A stretch of DNA of 64,000 nucleotides from an uncultured Flavobacteriaceae bacterium (GCA_947494715.1 CANLWG010000002.1:62001-126000); one strand, 5' to 3'; numbered from the stretch's first letter, positions 6,878 to 16,493 are shown. The notes: generated by a model from the letters alone, not told the origin. Translations and numbers: made by a program.

Positions 6878-7819
6878 ATGCCTTACCAAGTACCGGAACC
6901 CAAAATTTTTGCTTGTACACAGAGTACGGAACTTGCCAAAAAAATTGCAAAATCCTATGGCACGGACTTGGGTAATGTGCACTTCTCCAGATATAGTGAC
7001 GGGGAGTTTCAGCCTTCTTTTGAAGAGTCCGTTCGAGGTGCTCGGATATTTATTATTGGATCTACCAATCCGAGCTCGGAGAACTTAATGGAAATGCTAT
7101 TGATGTTGGATGCGGCCAAACGTGCATCCGCTAGACATATAACCGCGGTAATGCCCTATTTTGGGTGGGCCAGGCAGGATAGAAAAGACAAGCCAAGGGT
7201 CCCCATAGCGGCCAAACTCGTGGCCAAGATGTTGGAAGCCGCAGGAGCCACACGGATTATAACCATGGATCTACATGCCGATCAAATACAGGGCTTTTTC
7301 GAAAAACCGGTGGACCATTTGTTTGCGTCCACCTTGTTTTTGCCCTACCTACGGAAATTGAATCTGGAAAACCTTACCATTGCCTCACCGGACATGGGTG
7401 GCTCCAAAAGGGCATATGCCTATTCCAAGGCATTGACAAGCGATGTGGTCATCTGTTATAAACAGCGTGCCAAAGCCAATGTCATATCGCATATGGAACT
7501 TATTGGGGATGTCCAGGGAAAAAACGTAGTTCTTGTGGATGATATGGTGGATACGGCAGGAACCTTGACCAGGGCAGCGGACTTAATGATGGAGCGTGGC
7601 GCAATAAGCGTACGTGCCATAACTACACATGGTTTGTTATCCGGGGATGCGTTTGACAAAATTGAAAAATCAGAGCTGTTGGAATTGATCATTACCGATT
7701 CCATCCCCATTCAGAAAGAAAGCGGAAAAGTAAAAGTATTAAGCTGTGCCGAGTTGTTTGCGGATGTTATGCACAGGGTACATCATAATACATCCATAGC
7801 ATCCAAGTTTTTAATGTAA
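6878..7819 (+). CDS. prs: Ribose-phosphate pyrophosphokinase
   Basis: Makes PRPP from ribose 5-phosphate and ATP, the common precursor of nucleotides, histidine and tryptophan. The 313-residue length is normal for class I enzymes. Seen in order: the flexible catalytic loop PYFGWARQDRKDKPR (about 93-107), the metal/ATP segment DLHADQIQGFF (131-141) and the PRPP-binding signature VVLVDDMVDTAGTL (217-230). Cytosolic hexamer in known members. It is followed after 67 bases by rplY in the same direction, the arrangement prs-rplY-pth being widespread in bacteria. A -7 box lies at 6818-6825. Confidence 0.98.
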   Translation: MPYQVPEPKIFACTQSTELAKKIAKSYGTDLGNVHFSRYSDGEFQPSFEESVRGARIFIIGSTNPSSENLMEMLLMLDAAKRASARHITAVMPYFGWARQDRKDKPRVPIAAKLVAKMLEAAGATRIITMDLHADQIQGFFEKPVDHLFASTLFLPYLRKLNLENLTIASPDMGGSKRAYAYSKALTSDVVICYKQRAKANVISHMELIGDVQGKNVVLVDDMVDTAGTLTRAADLMMERGAISVRAITTHGLLSGDAFDKIEKSELLELIITDSIPIQKESGKVKVLSCAELFADVMHRVHHNTSIASKFLM

Positions 7820-7886
7820 AAAGTTGTCTTCTGTCCATCTTACCGAGGACCGGAACAAAAGGAACTATTAATTTTTAATTAAAATA

Positions 7887-8546
7887 ATGAAGTCAATTAC
7901 AATTAAAGGATCAGAAAGAGAAAGCGTGGGCAAAAAGGCAACAAAGGCCCTACGTAATGCTGGAAAGGTTCCTTGCGTAGTGTACGGAGGGGAAAAACCA
8001 TTGCATTTTTCAGCAGATGAACTAGCGTTCAGGAATTTGGTTTACACTCCCAATGCACACACTGTTGTTGTTGAGTTGGACAATGGGGAAAAGATAGATG
8101 CCGTAATGCAGGATATTCAGTTTCATCCCGTAACGGATAAAATTCTACATATTGATTTTTATCAATTGTTCGCCGACAAAGAGGTTACCATGGATATCCC
8201 TGTCCGCTTACAAGGAAATTCACCTGGGGTACGAAATGGTGGTCGTCTATTGTTCAGAAAACGAAAACTGGCCATTAGGGCCTTACCCGATATGTTACCG
8301 GATTTCTTTGACGTGGATATTTCAAAACTGAAGATCGGTCAAAATATTTCCGTTGAAACCTTATTGAATAACGATTTTTCCATTCTTCATCCGGATACCA
8401 CTGTAGTGGTTCAGGTCAAAACTGCCCGTGCCGCTATCGAGATCGAGGACGAAGAGGAAGAAGAAGGAGTTGAAGGTGAAGAAGGAGCCGTGGCAGAAGG
8501 TGAGGCTTCTGAGGCACCTGCAGACGCAGCTGCCGAAGGCAACTAG
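7887..8546 (+). CDS. rplY: Large ribosomal subunit protein bL25, Ctc form
   Basis: The 219-residue protein has the bL25 domain that binds 5S rRNA (residues about 1-92, beginning [20 protein letters not shown]), the TL5/Ctc-type second beta domain (about 98-180) and a long acidic tail ([14 protein letters not shown] and on), a form typical of Bacteroidota. It lies between prs and pth in the same direction. Transcription probably ends at the strong hairpin 8575-8610, so pth may be expressed partly from its own promoter. Confidence 0.97.
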   Translation: MKSITIKGSERESVGKKATKALRNAGKVPCVVYGGEKPLHFSADELAFRNLVYTPNAHTVVVELDNGEKIDAVMQDIQFHPVTDKILHIDFYQLFADKEVTMDIPVRLQGNSPGVRNGGRLLFRKRKLAIRALPDMLPDFFDVDISKLKIGQNISVETLLNNDFSILHPDTTVVVQVKTARAAIEIEDEEEEEGVEGEEGAVAEGEASEAPADAAAEGN

Positions 8547-8574
8547 GCGATCCCTATAAAAGATATCTTTGCAA

Positions 8575-8620
8575 AGCATCCCATCCCGATAGTTATCGGG
8601 ATGGGATGCTTTTGTATTTT
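8575..8620 (+). terminator. Strong terminator after rplY
   Basis: A perfect 16-bp stem (8575-8590 with 8595-8610, loop AGTT) containing the palindrome TCCCGATAGTTATCGGGA and followed by TTTGTATTTT. Read in either direction it is a very stable hairpin; the T-rich side is on the plus strand. Confidence 0.85.
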
Positions 8621-8622
8621 TG
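8615..8622 (+). promoter_or_regulatory. Possible -7 box of pth
   Basis: TATTTTTG fits TAnnTTTG, directly after the rplY terminator and 20 bases before the chosen pth start. A second match, TATCTTTG, lies at 8564-8571 just in front of the hairpin. The T-run of the terminator and the -7 box share bases, so this may be an overlap of signals rather than a used promoter. Confidence 0.4.
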
Positions 8623-8641
8623 CAAAAACCTTTTTAAAATC

Positions 8642-9271
8642 ATGTTCCGATTCCTAGAATCCTTATTCAATTGGAGCGCACCCTTACTTGAGGAAAAAAT
8701 ACCCATGAAAAAGTTTTTGATCGTTGGCCTTGGAAATATAGGAGCAGAATACGCAGAGACACGCCATAACATTGGTTTCAAAATATTGGATGCCTTTTCA
8801 CAAAAAGAGGGATTTCTTTTTGAGACCGAAAAACTCGGCGAAGTGGGAGCCCTAAAAATTAAAGGCCGAAGTATCATCTGCCTAAAACCCTCCACATATA
8901 TGAACCGAAGTGGCAAAGCCATACGGTATTGGATGGAAAAGGAAAAAGTACCTCTAGAGAATGTATTGGTGGTTGCGGATGATATTAACCTGCCATTCGG
9001 GACCTTTCGCCTCAAGGCTAAGGGAAGTGACGGGGGGCATAATGGGTTAAGGGATATACAGCAAATTTTACAGACCGTTACCTATAGTAGATTCCGTTTT
9101 GGTGTCGGTTCCGATTTTGGCAAGGGAAGACAGGTGGACTATGTTCTTGGAGAATGGAGCCTGGAAGAAAAAGAGGCTTTAAAGGAACGTTTGGAAAAAT
9201 CTACCGAGCTAATCCGCTCTTTTGTATTATCCGGAATCAAGAATACCATGAACACCTTCAACGGCACCTAA
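8642..9271 (+). CDS. pth: Peptidyl-tRNA hydrolase
   Basis: Releases tRNA from peptidyl-tRNA that drops off the ribosome. From the second Met (MKKFLIVGLGNIGAEYAETR) onward it is a standard Pth: catalytic His in TRHNIGF, the substrate-binding Asn in STYMNRSGKA, Asp in VADDINLPFG, and GSDGGHNGLRDI. I chose the ATG at 8642, giving 209 residues with a short N-terminal lead MFRFLESLFNWSAPLLEEK, because flavobacterial Pth proteins often have such a lead; a start at 8705 (188 residues) is possible. An upstream ATG at 8606 lies inside the rplY terminator and is unlikely. Confidence 0.96.
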   Translation: MFRFLESLFNWSAPLLEEKIPMKKFLIVGLGNIGAEYAETRHNIGFKILDAFSQKEGFLFETEKLGEVGALKIKGRSIICLKPSTYMNRSGKAIRYWMEKEKVPLENVLVVADDINLPFGTFRLKAKGSDGGHNGLRDIQQILQTVTYSRFRFGVGSDFGKGRQVDYVLGEWSLEEKEALKERLEKSTELIRSFVLSGIKNTMNTFNGT

Positions 9272-9277
9272 AATTCA

Positions 9278-9958
9278 TTAAAAAACCTTGAAATCAAAAA
9301 TACCGGAGTCAGAGCTATTCCCTACTTCGTCCTTAGTTACGACCCGCCAGTAGTAGATGCCATTTGAAGAAACACTTACCTTTACGTCCATCTCTTCTGC
9401 AGCAGGGGACGCGACCAAGGTCTCCGGTGGCGTCTCCGTGGAAAAATACACTTCGTAATTTGAGATATCGCTATCTACATCGGCCCCTACCCAACTTAAA
9501 GTAACTTCGTTATTGATGTCCTTAAATATGTTGGCCGCTAATTCTGGTTCGAGAATTTCTGCTGGAAAAGGGGCATAATTGGTTTGGGAACCTGCATTAT
9601 AAAAAAGCCATTGTTCGCTTACGGCCGTGTTGGCCGATCCGGAATTCTTGGAAACGACAACCCACGAATATGGAACACCTTTGGCAATGGTTAGACTGGC
9701 AGAGGGCGTCTGAACAAAAGCTGTCTGAGTAGTTCCCGTATTTAAATTGGTAACCCTTAACTCATAGGATTCCGTATGATCGGACGGTTGCCATCTAAAC
9801 TCTACCCGGCTTGTTGTTTCGCTTAAGCTTTGCCCCGTAGTACACTCTGAATTCTTTTCTGGAAAGGTTAAAGATGCCTGCTCAGGTGATTTAGGTGAAT
9901 CTTTTTTACCACACCCTATAAAAAGAAAAATCATTGCTATTGGCACCAATAATCTCAT
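9278..9958 (-). CDS. Lipoprotein with two fibronectin type III-like domains
   Basis: The signal MRLLVPIAMIFLFIGC with lipobox FIGC predicts a lipoprotein. Two Ig/FnIII-like modules follow: about residues 45-125 (YELRVTNLNTGTTQTAFV, then YSWVVVSKNSGS) and 130-226 (VTLSWVGADVDSDISNYEV, then YYWRVVTKDEVGNSS). The start codon overlaps the stop of the large metallopeptidase gene by 4 bases (ATGA), so the two are translationally coupled and probably act together on the cell surface. No enzymatic motif. Confidence 0.85.
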   Translation of the reverse strand: MRLLVPIAMIFLFIGCGKKDSPKSPEQASLTFPEKNSECTTGQSLSETTSRVEFRWQPSDHTESYELRVTNLNTGTTQTAFVQTPSASLTIAKGVPYSWVVVSKNSGSANTAVSEQWLFYNAGSQTNYAPFPAEILEPELAANIFKDINNEVTLSWVGADVDSDISNYEVYFSTETPPETLVASPAAEEMDVKVSVSSNGIYYWRVVTKDEVGNSSDSGIFDFKVF

Positions 9959-12900
9959 CGTTTTACAATTTTGGATGCTCCTATTATCCCCTCCCCTATA
10001 TAGCGCATTAAATACGTTCCGGAAGGTAGGGTGGAAAAGTCCAATACCAATTCTGTTCCACTTACCTGATATTTTCCATTTTGGACCAATCGCCCATTTA
10101 ATGCATATACGTTAACCGTTAGTTCTTTCGGAACATCGCCTATAAAGATAGTAATGAAATCCCTAAAAGGATTTGGATAAATGATGGGGCCATCCGAAAC
10201 GAAAATCTGTTCCTCGTAGACTCCTTGACACGTTTTGTTGGTAAACACTTTTAAGGTATTGATACCATTCCTTAAACTTAGTGCAATAGTCGATTCATTG
10301 GTCTGTATATCTTCCCCGTTCAATTCTATATTATATACATTACTACCGTCCATTTCCAAAATGGCCTGTTTACCGTCCGCTGAAATCTTAGATGCCACGC
10401 TCAAAGGTTCCGGTTCCGATATGACGACTTCAAAACAGTGCTCCAAATAATCAACTGTACCATCCGAGCCCCCTATACATACATCGTAAACTCCTTGGGC
10501 AAGACCTTCAAATGTATAAGAATTCATAAACGTATCGGATTCATTCGTTCCATTCCCTATAATCGTTATTGTATAATCCAAGGGGAGGTTGGCAGAAACT
10601 TGTATGCTCCCATCCGAGGTATCACGACAGGCCGCGCTTTGAATCGCAATGGAAAAATTCGTGCTGGGGAATCTATACACAGGACAACCCGAAGAGTCTA
10701 CTTCTGCTCCTGCAGGAGTTCCCGGGCAGAGGTCATCTTGGTCAAAAACCCCATCATTGTCCTCATCCGGACCAAACTCTCCTTCAATACAGACCTCCAA
10801 GGAAAAAGCTTTTAAAGTACCTCCATCGGATGGAGCATTATCGGAAATAGTAAGCGTCCACTCCCCCAATATGGATTCGCCGTTGAACGAACTTAGGGTG
10901 CCCAAGGGCTTTACAGTTCCCCCTATCGCAGGGTTTCCACTACAAACAAAACTAGTTGCACTATCATCAAAAGTGGCATCGATATTATCGAGTTCCCCAC
11001 AAGAACTGGATACAAGAACTACGGTAGTACCGGAAGGTGAGGTTAAACTAATGACCAGATCCGCCAAAAAAGTATGGTCCAGGTCCAACCTTACATTGAT
11101 ATCGGCCAATGCCAAGTCTTCAAAGAAAGCTATTTTGGAAACTATGGTAGGGGTACCCGTGGAAGATATGGCCAGCGGCAAGCCACTCCCGGTCTCGTTC
11201 TTACAATTGAATTGAATTGTGGCAAAGCTAAACGGGGTACCAAAGACACCCTCCCCGCATGGGTTTTTTGGCTTTACCCTCCAGAAGTAGGCAGTTTCAT
11301 TTTCCAAATTGGAAGGCAGATACGTATTGGAAAGTACCGTTGCACTTTCTACAATGTTTGTGAAGGCAACATCGGTAGCCACCTCTATATCATAAGAAGT
11401 ATACAAGGAGTTTTCTTCCCAATCCAATGAAATTCCGGCGGAAGTATCCGTTGACCCATCCGTAGGAGAAACCAGTACAACTTCCGAAAAGGAAGTATTA
11501 TAAACGTTCAATTCCAAAGTTACTTCGGTAGATTGGCTAGTCGAGGTAGCTAGAACGGGTATGGCATAACTCCCGGTAGCTACACTTGCTGTATTTGAAA
11601 AAATAATGTCCACGGAAGTGCCATCGGCAATAGCCGTTTCAGGTGAAAAAGAGATGTCCAATCCTGCAGGTGGAGTAAGGACGCTAAAAGTACTTTCTTC
11701 ACTAAAACCCAAAAAGGCTTCGTAATCGAATGTTACGATCAAATCATCCGATTGACATACCTCATACTCCAGATTGGAAAAACTGAGAACAACCTCCGAA
11801 GCCTGTATTGTAAAATCCGTGGAATTTATAGCAAAAAAGATATTATTGTTGGCTTTTACCATAATCCTCGCCTGCGTTGTGGCATCGCCTGGAATTACTA
11901 TATTGTGGCTCCCGTCGTTGGTTACATTTTCTGCCAGGGGGATAGGAAAAGTAAGCCCTCCATCGATGGATAACAAAATATCCACGGTTTGGGCATTCAC
12001 GATTGCCTTGTCCGTATCGGCAACGTCCCATGTTATTTCCTGTACGGATCCTGCAGCATATATTTCATTGTTCGCCTGTGAAGTTACAATGAACGGCCCA
12101 GCACTATTGGTAACAGCGACGTTCATCAAATCGGACACCACTTGTCCACCGCCCACTGCATTGTCCCTTACCGTAAGTGCAAAATTCATTTCCCTTTCCA
12201 CATCGGAAACGGTCTCCCAGGCCGACCCTTCTGGAGGATTCGTTTGAGTCAGATTCCCTTGTAATACCCTGGACAATCGCGGAAAATAACGGGTTGTATC
12301 CACTGACGGTTTTAAAGACCTAAAGTTTGCCCCGCCCGGATTGGTAGGGCCAAAAGTTGCCCTGCTGACCACCCCATCGTCTACTTGTTCCCAAGCGTAT
12401 GTGAGCAGGTCCCCAACATCTGGATCTGAAGCACTACCAGTAAGGGCAAAGGCGGTGGATTTGGGTATTGTAAAATCTCCAATAGGGATTATTACCGGTG
12501 GATTATTGGTAAGGGGTAAGGTTTCGGCACAACTTACGGATTCCAAGTAATCAGCTATTTGAACTATACTATAGTAGTGAAAATAGTCATCCCCATTTGG
12601 GGCAACGTCATTATTTAAAGTGATTCCGGCATACCCCATAATGGTTGTGCCACTTGCCGGTTCGGCCTGTACCTGTGTTCCTTCGGACTCAAAAGACCAT
12701 GTATGGTTGGCGCCAAACTGATGTCCCATCTCATGCGCCACAAAGTCAAGATCGAATACATCTCCCTCCGGCTCCGGAGAGGCGGCATAGGCACTACCTT
12801 TTCTGTTATCAATGCAAACCGAGCCTACGAAACCTGCATTTCCGCCCGCTACATCGTCATGGAACAAATGCCCAATGTCATAATTCTCTGCTCCGATAGT

Positions 12901-13716
12901 ATTGTTAAGTGTAGTTTGTACCTGGAAATTCAAATTTCCGTCATACGGATCTGTATCGGCATCCGTAAATATTACCTGATCGGTACTGGCCACCAACTCC
13001 AAAGTTATCGCCAAATCCGTTTCAAAAACTTCATTTATCCGAGTTACGGTGGCATTGATCGCAGCCAACGCATCTGCCACAGTCCCTCCGTGGTGGTCCG
13101 TATATTCACCAGAGGCGGAAACGGCCAATCTGAATTTGCGTAGCACCTGTCCGGTAACAGGCCTCATGACCTTCCCTATGTTTTTTTGCACCTCGGGAAG
13201 GGTGCTACAAACAAAATCCATATCCCGGGAGGCATTGCCTTCCCTTTTATAGACTATATATTTTCCATCAGCTGTTTTTTGCATGAAGGTATTTCCTTTG
13301 GCATCGGCATGTACGATCATACTTTGGATACCTCTGTGCGAAACACTAAAACGTATTTTTTCCTGCCCATCAAGACTATGTCCTACATACGATTTAATAA
13401 AAGGATATTTTGCCGCCAGTTCCGGCGATAGTGTACTTGCCTCGGAAACTTGAAAGGGAATTGACTGCCCATTTTCATTAGGAAAATTGACTATTTTGGT
13501 TTGCCTTCCCGATTTTGGAAAACTTTGCAATTCCGCCTTAAAATTATCCTCCTTAAAGGAAAATAGTGTTCCTTTTTTTATTTGAAAGCGATGGTACACT
13601 TTCCCCATGGCAACATTCCCTGAAGTCTCCTTTTGCCAATGTTTTTGTTGACCTGAAACGTAAAAGGAAAGAAATAATATGGTAATTGAAAAAACAAGGC
13701 GTAATTTTGTAGCCAT
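9955..13716 (-). CDS. Secreted reprolysin-type metallopeptidase with T9SS sorting domain
   Basis: A 1253-residue exported protease. Signal peptide MATKLRLVFSITILFLSFYV..SGQ; propeptide-like region to about 190; metzincin catalytic domain with zinc motif HEMGHQFGANH (His328, Glu329, His332, His338) and the Met-turn in TIMGYAG. Then come Ig/FnIII-like beta domains (about 400-840), a P-domain-like jelly roll (about 845-985, ending GTLKAFSLEVCIE), a thrombospondin type 3 calcium repeat (DEDNDGVFDQDDLCPGTPAG), a SprB-like repeat region, and a type A T9SS C-terminal sorting domain beginning IIYPNPFRDFITI and ending ASKIVKR. It should be secreted by the Por system and possibly attached to the surface. 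Coupled to the downstream lipoprotein. Confidence 0.94.
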   Translation of the reverse strand: MATKLRLVFSITILFLSFYVSGQQKHWQKETSGNVAMGKVYHRFQIKKGTLFSFKEDNFKAELQSFPKSGRQTKIVNFPNENGQSIPFQVSEASTLSPELAAKYPFIKSYVGHSLDGQEKIRFSVSHRGIQSMIVHADAKGNTFMQKTADGKYIVYKREGNASRDMDFVCSTLPEVQKNIGKVMRPVTGQVLRKFRLAVSASGEYTDHHGGTVADALAAINATVTRINEVFETDLAITLELVASTDQVIFTDADTDPYDGNLNFQVQTTLNNTIGAENYDIGHLFHDDVAGGNAGFVGSVCIDNRKGSAYAASPEPEGDVFDLDFVAHEMGHQFGANHTWSFESEGTQVQAEPASGTTIMGYAGITLNNDVAPNGDDYFHYYSIVQIADYLESVSCAETLPLTNNPPVIIPIGDFTIPKSTAFALTGSASDPDVGDLLTYAWEQVDDGVVSRATFGPTNPGGANFRSLKPSVDTTRYFPRLSRVLQGNLTQTNPPEGSAWETVSDVEREMNFALTVRDNAVGGGQVVSDLMNVAVTNSAGPFIVTSQANNEIYAAGSVQEITWDVADTDKAIVNAQTVDILLSIDGGLTFPIPLAENVTNDGSHNIVIPGDATTQARIMVKANNNIFFAINSTDFTIQASEVVLSFSNLEYEVCQSDDLIVTFDYEAFLGFSEESTFSVLTPPAGLDISFSPETAIADGTSVDIIFSNTASVATGSYAIPVLATSTSQSTEVTLELNVYNTSFSEVVLVSPTDGSTDTSAGISLDWEENSLYTSYDIEVATDVAFTNIVESATVLSNTYLPSNLENETAYFWRVKPKNPCGEGVFGTPFSFATIQFNCKNETGSGLPLAISSTGTPTIVSKIAFFEDLALADINVRLDLDHTFLADLVISLTSPSGTTVVLVSSSCGELDNIDATFDDSATSFVCSGNPAIGGTVKPLGTLSSFNGESILGEWTLTISDNAPSDGGTLKAFSLEVCIEGEFGPDEDNDGVFDQDDLCPGTPAGAEVDSSGCPVYRFPSTNFSIAIQSAACRDTSDGSIQVSANLPLDYTITIIGNGTNESDTFMNSYTFEGLAQGVYDVCIGGSDGTVDYLEHCFEVVISEPEPLSVASKISADGKQAILEMDGSNVYNIELNGEDIQTNESTIALSLRNGINTLKVFTNKTCQGVYEEQIFVSDGPIIYPNPFRDFITIFIGDVPKELTVNVYALNGRLVQNGKYQVSGTELVLDFSTLPSGTYLMRYIGEGIIGASKIVKR

Positions 13717-13738
13717 TAAGGGGTTTTTAGCTCAAAAT

Positions 13739-13746
13739 CAAATATA
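13739..13746 (-). promoter_or_regulatory. -7 box of the metallopeptidase gene
   Basis: On the minus strand TATATTTG (fits TAnnTTTG) lies 22 bases in front of the ATG at 13716, in the short divergent region shared with ribF. A -33 TTG is not evident. Confidence 0.5.
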
Positions 13747-13769
13747 AGTCTTTTTATTTTTCCGATAAC

Positions 13770-14696
13770 GTGGTTATAGCCCAAAGCATCTCCAAATACG
13801 ACAAAAAGCACCCTACCGTAATTACCATCGGCACCTTTGATGGTGTACATATCGGACATCGGAAAATACTGGATCGGGTTATCAAGAACGCCCAAAAATC
13901 GGCTCTAAAATCCACGGTCCTTACTTTCTTTCCACATCCTAGGATGATCCTCCAGAAAGACTCGAACATAAAATTGCTGAACACGATTGGAGAGAAAACC
14001 AAAATACTGGAGGAATTAGGATTGGACCAACTTATCATCCATCCTTTCACCAAGGAATTTTCCCGTTTATCCGCAACGGAATTTGTAAGGGATATTTTGG
14101 TGAACAGTCTAAAGACCAAAAAAATAATAATCGGATACGATCATAGGTTTGGCAGAAACAGGAATGCCAACATCAATGACCTTATCGCTTTTGGTAGCAC
14201 CTTGGACTTTGAGGTGGAGGAAATTCCGGCACAGGAAATAGATGATGTATCCGTAAGCTCTACCAAGATAAGAAAGGCGCTGGAGGAAGGAGATATCCGC
14301 ACGGCAAATACCTACTTGGGCTACCCTTATATGTTAACAGGGACAATAACCCGGGGGAAAGGTCTCGGTAAGCAACTTGACTTTCCTACCGCGAATCTTC
14401 AAATACAAGAGCCTTATAAGCTGGTACCCAAAAATGGGGTTTATGTGGTGCAGGGTGAAATTCAAGGGAATACGGTCGCTGGGATGATGAATATAGGCTT
14501 CAATCCTACCGTTTCGGGTACCCGCAAAAGCATTGAAATCCATTTCTTCAATTTTGATGGGAATCTTTATGGCCAAACTTTGCAAATCGATATTTTGGAA
14601 CGACTCCGAGACGAACATAAATTTGATTCGGTCGAGGACTTAAAAAAACAGCTGCAAAAGGACAAGGAAACTTCACTCTCGTTAATTTCCAAGTGA
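13770..14696 (+). CDS. ribF: Bifunctional riboflavin kinase / FAD synthetase
   Basis: Converts riboflavin to FMN and FMN to FAD. The 308-residue protein has the N-terminal nucleotidyltransferase domain with GTFDGVHIGH at 21-30 and the second motif VSSTKIRKALEEGD, and a C-terminal riboflavin kinase domain starting near residue 185 with RGKGLGKQLDFPTANL (PTAN motif) and NGVYVV..GMMNIGFNPT. The start is GTG at 13770; no ATG is available nearby and the distance to GTFDG is normal. It overlaps the next gene by 4 bases (ATGA). Confidence 0.97.
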   Translation: MVIAQSISKYDKKHPTVITIGTFDGVHIGHRKILDRVIKNAQKSALKSTVLTFFPHPRMILQKDSNIKLLNTIGEKTKILEELGLDQLIIHPFTKEFSRLSATEFVRDILVNSLKTKKIIIGYDHRFGRNRNANINDLIAFGSTLDFEVEEIPAQEIDDVSVSSTKIRKALEEGDIRTANTYLGYPYMLTGTITRGKGLGKQLDFPTANLQIQEPYKLVPKNGVYVVQGEIQGNTVAGMMNIGFNPTVSGTRKSIEIHFFNFDGNLYGQTLQIDILERLRDEHKFDSVEDLKKQLQKDKETSLSLISK

Positions 14697-16018
14697 TGCT
14701 TAATCGATTGTTATTTACAAAAGTCGATAATTCGCCCCTGATTGTTTTTCGCATTTTTTTTGGATTTCTTATTGCCGCTGAGTGCTATGGAGCGTTGATG
14801 ACAGGTTGGGTAAGACGCAATTTGGTGGATCCCCAATTTACCTTTAATTTCATCGGTTTTGATTTCCTTCAAGTGCTTCAAGGAACTCCCATGTATGTTT
14901 ATTTTTTCATAATGGGCACTTTGGGCATTTGTGTGGCCCTCGGTTACAAATATCGTTTTAGTATGATCGCCTTCACCATTTTGTGGACAGGGGCCTATCT
15001 TATGCAAAAAACATCGTACAACAATCATTATTATTTGTTGATATTGATTTCCGCCTTTATGTGCCTCGTTCCGGCCAATCGGAGTCATGCGCTGGATGTA
15101 CGGCAAGATCCCTCCCTTAAAACGGACAGCATGTTCAGTTGGGTCAAGTGGACGGTTGTGCTACAATTGTTCATCGTTTATACCTATGCCTCCATCGCTA
15201 AATGGTACGGTGATTGGGCAGACTTTGGTATTATAAAAATCTTGATGCAGGACAAAGCCGACTATTACATCATTGGTGGTTTGCTGCAGGAACGTTGGGC
15301 ACATAGTATTATTGGCGTTGTAGGGATTCTATTCGATCTGTTGATCGTACCTGCCCTACTTTGGAAACCTACCCGAAAAGCAGCTTTCTTTTTCTCCATT
15401 TTCTTTCACCTGTTCAATTCCATTGTTTTCCAGATCGGCATTTTCCCTTATCTATCCCTGGCCTTCTCTGTATTCTTTTTTGAACCAGAGACCATTCGAA
15501 GTATCCTTTTTAAAAAGAAAACACCCTATTTATCCAGCAAAGTTGAAATCCCACCGTACAAAAATCTCCTATTGCTTTTGGGCGGCATCTATTTTTTGGT
15601 TCAGCTTTTATTGCCCCTGCGCCATCATATTATCAAGGATAATGTTTTATGGACAGAGGAAGGGCATCGCCTTAGCTGGCGTATGATGCTCCGAAGTAGG
15701 GGGGGCACTATACAGTTTAAAGTTGTACACTGTGAAACTGGCAAGTCAGAATTTGTAAAATTGAACGATTACCTTTCAAAAAAACAAAAGAGGAGACTAG
15801 CGGCCTACCCGGATTTCATTTGGCAATTTGCCCAATACCTCAAAAAAGAATTCGCGGAAAAAGGACAAGATGTCTCGGTCCATGCCGTCAATTCCAAGGT
15901 AAGTATCAATGGAAGACCTTATAGGGCATTTATAAATCCTGAAACCGATTTGGCCAGTGTGCCGTGGGAGCCATTAAGGCATCACGAATGGATTTTTCCT
16001 TCCAGCTTGGAAGATTGA
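14693..16018 (+). CDS. HTTM domain membrane protein
   Basis: A 441-residue protein with several membrane spans in the first 300 residues, beginning with the HTTM signature region (NSPLIVFRIFFGFLIAAECY) and SFNNHYY-like YNNHYYLLILISAFMCLVPA. HTTM is the membrane half of vitamin K-dependent gamma-carboxylase-like proteins; the C-terminal part (WRMMLRSRGGTIQFKV onward) resembles the following soluble region of that family. Whether it carboxylates anything is unknown: such homologues are common in marine Bacteroidota. The 4-base overlap with ribF implies coupled translation. Confidence 0.9.
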   Translation: MMLNRLLFTKVDNSPLIVFRIFFGFLIAAECYGALMTGWVRRNLVDPQFTFNFIGFDFLQVLQGTPMYVYFFIMGTLGICVALGYKYRFSMIAFTILWTGAYLMQKTSYNNHYYLLILISAFMCLVPANRSHALDVRQDPSLKTDSMFSWVKWTVVLQLFIVYTYASIAKWYGDWADFGIIKILMQDKADYYIIGGLLQERWAHSIIGVVGILFDLLIVPALLWKPTRKAAFFFSIFFHLFNSIVFQIGIFPYLSLAFSVFFFEPETIRSILFKKKTPYLSSKVEIPPYKNLLLLLGGIYFLVQLLLPLRHHIIKDNVLWTEEGHRLSWRMMLRSRGGTIQFKVVHCETGKSEFVKLNDYLSKKQKRRLAAYPDFIWQFAQYLKKEFAEKGQDVSVHAVNSKVSINGRPYRAFINPETDLASVPWEPLRHHEWIFPSSLED

Positions 16019-16025
16019 ATCTTCT

Positions 16026-16406
16026 TTAAAATTTTTGGGCCCTTTGACATAACTGTAATGGCATACCCCATGGATCACGAAGCATGATCAAATGGCTGCC
16101 ATCTTCTTTTTTTACCTCTTCCACAAAAGACGCACCCTTGCTTTCCAATCGTAAACGATCTTCATTGGCATTTTCCGAAACAAAGGCCACATGAAAAGTT
16201 AATGGATGTTGTTGAAAAAAATCAGATATTGTTTCATCGGGCCTATGGTACAATTCCATAATTACCCTTCCTGAGGCGTCCGCCAAAAAAGTCATAAACG
16301 GTGGTTCCTTTTGTCCACTTACCACCTGTAATCCCAAGTGCTCCACGTACCACGGTACAACTTCATCAATTTTGTTGACGTTAAGTGCAAAATGCTCAAA
16401 AATCAT
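16026..16406 (-). CDS. VOC family (glyoxalase-like) protein
   Basis: A 126-residue single vicinal-oxygen-chelate module: beta-alpha-beta-beta-beta repeats starting FEHFALNVNKIDEVVPWY and ending LIMLRDPWGMPLQLCQR. His at position 5 (EHFALNV) and Glu near 53 (VIMELYH) are placed like metal ligands. Substrate unknown. It is convergent with the HTTM gene (7 bases between stops) and divergent from serS. Confidence 0.88.
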   Translation of the reverse strand: MIFEHFALNVNKIDEVVPWYVEHLGLQVVSGQKEPPFMTFLADASGRVIMELYHRPDETISDFFQQHPLTFHVAFVSENANEDRLRLESKGASFVEEVKKEDGSHLIMLRDPWGMPLQLCQRAQKF

Positions 16407-16466
16407 AGTAAAATGTGTTTCGCTATATCAACCTTAAATGTATATGTTTTTAACCAGAAGATAGTT

Positions 16467-16474
16467 TAAATTTG
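16467..16474 (+). promoter_or_regulatory. -7 box of serS
   Basis: TAAATTTG (TAnnTTTG) lies 20 bases before the serS ATG, giving a predicted leader of only about a dozen bases. Confidence 0.6.
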
Positions 16475-16493
16475 CAGCTTAAATAAAAAGTCG

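Noticed and set aside
8606-8641. Upstream ATG of pth at 8606
   Set aside because: It lies within the terminator hairpin of rplY and before the likely transcription start.
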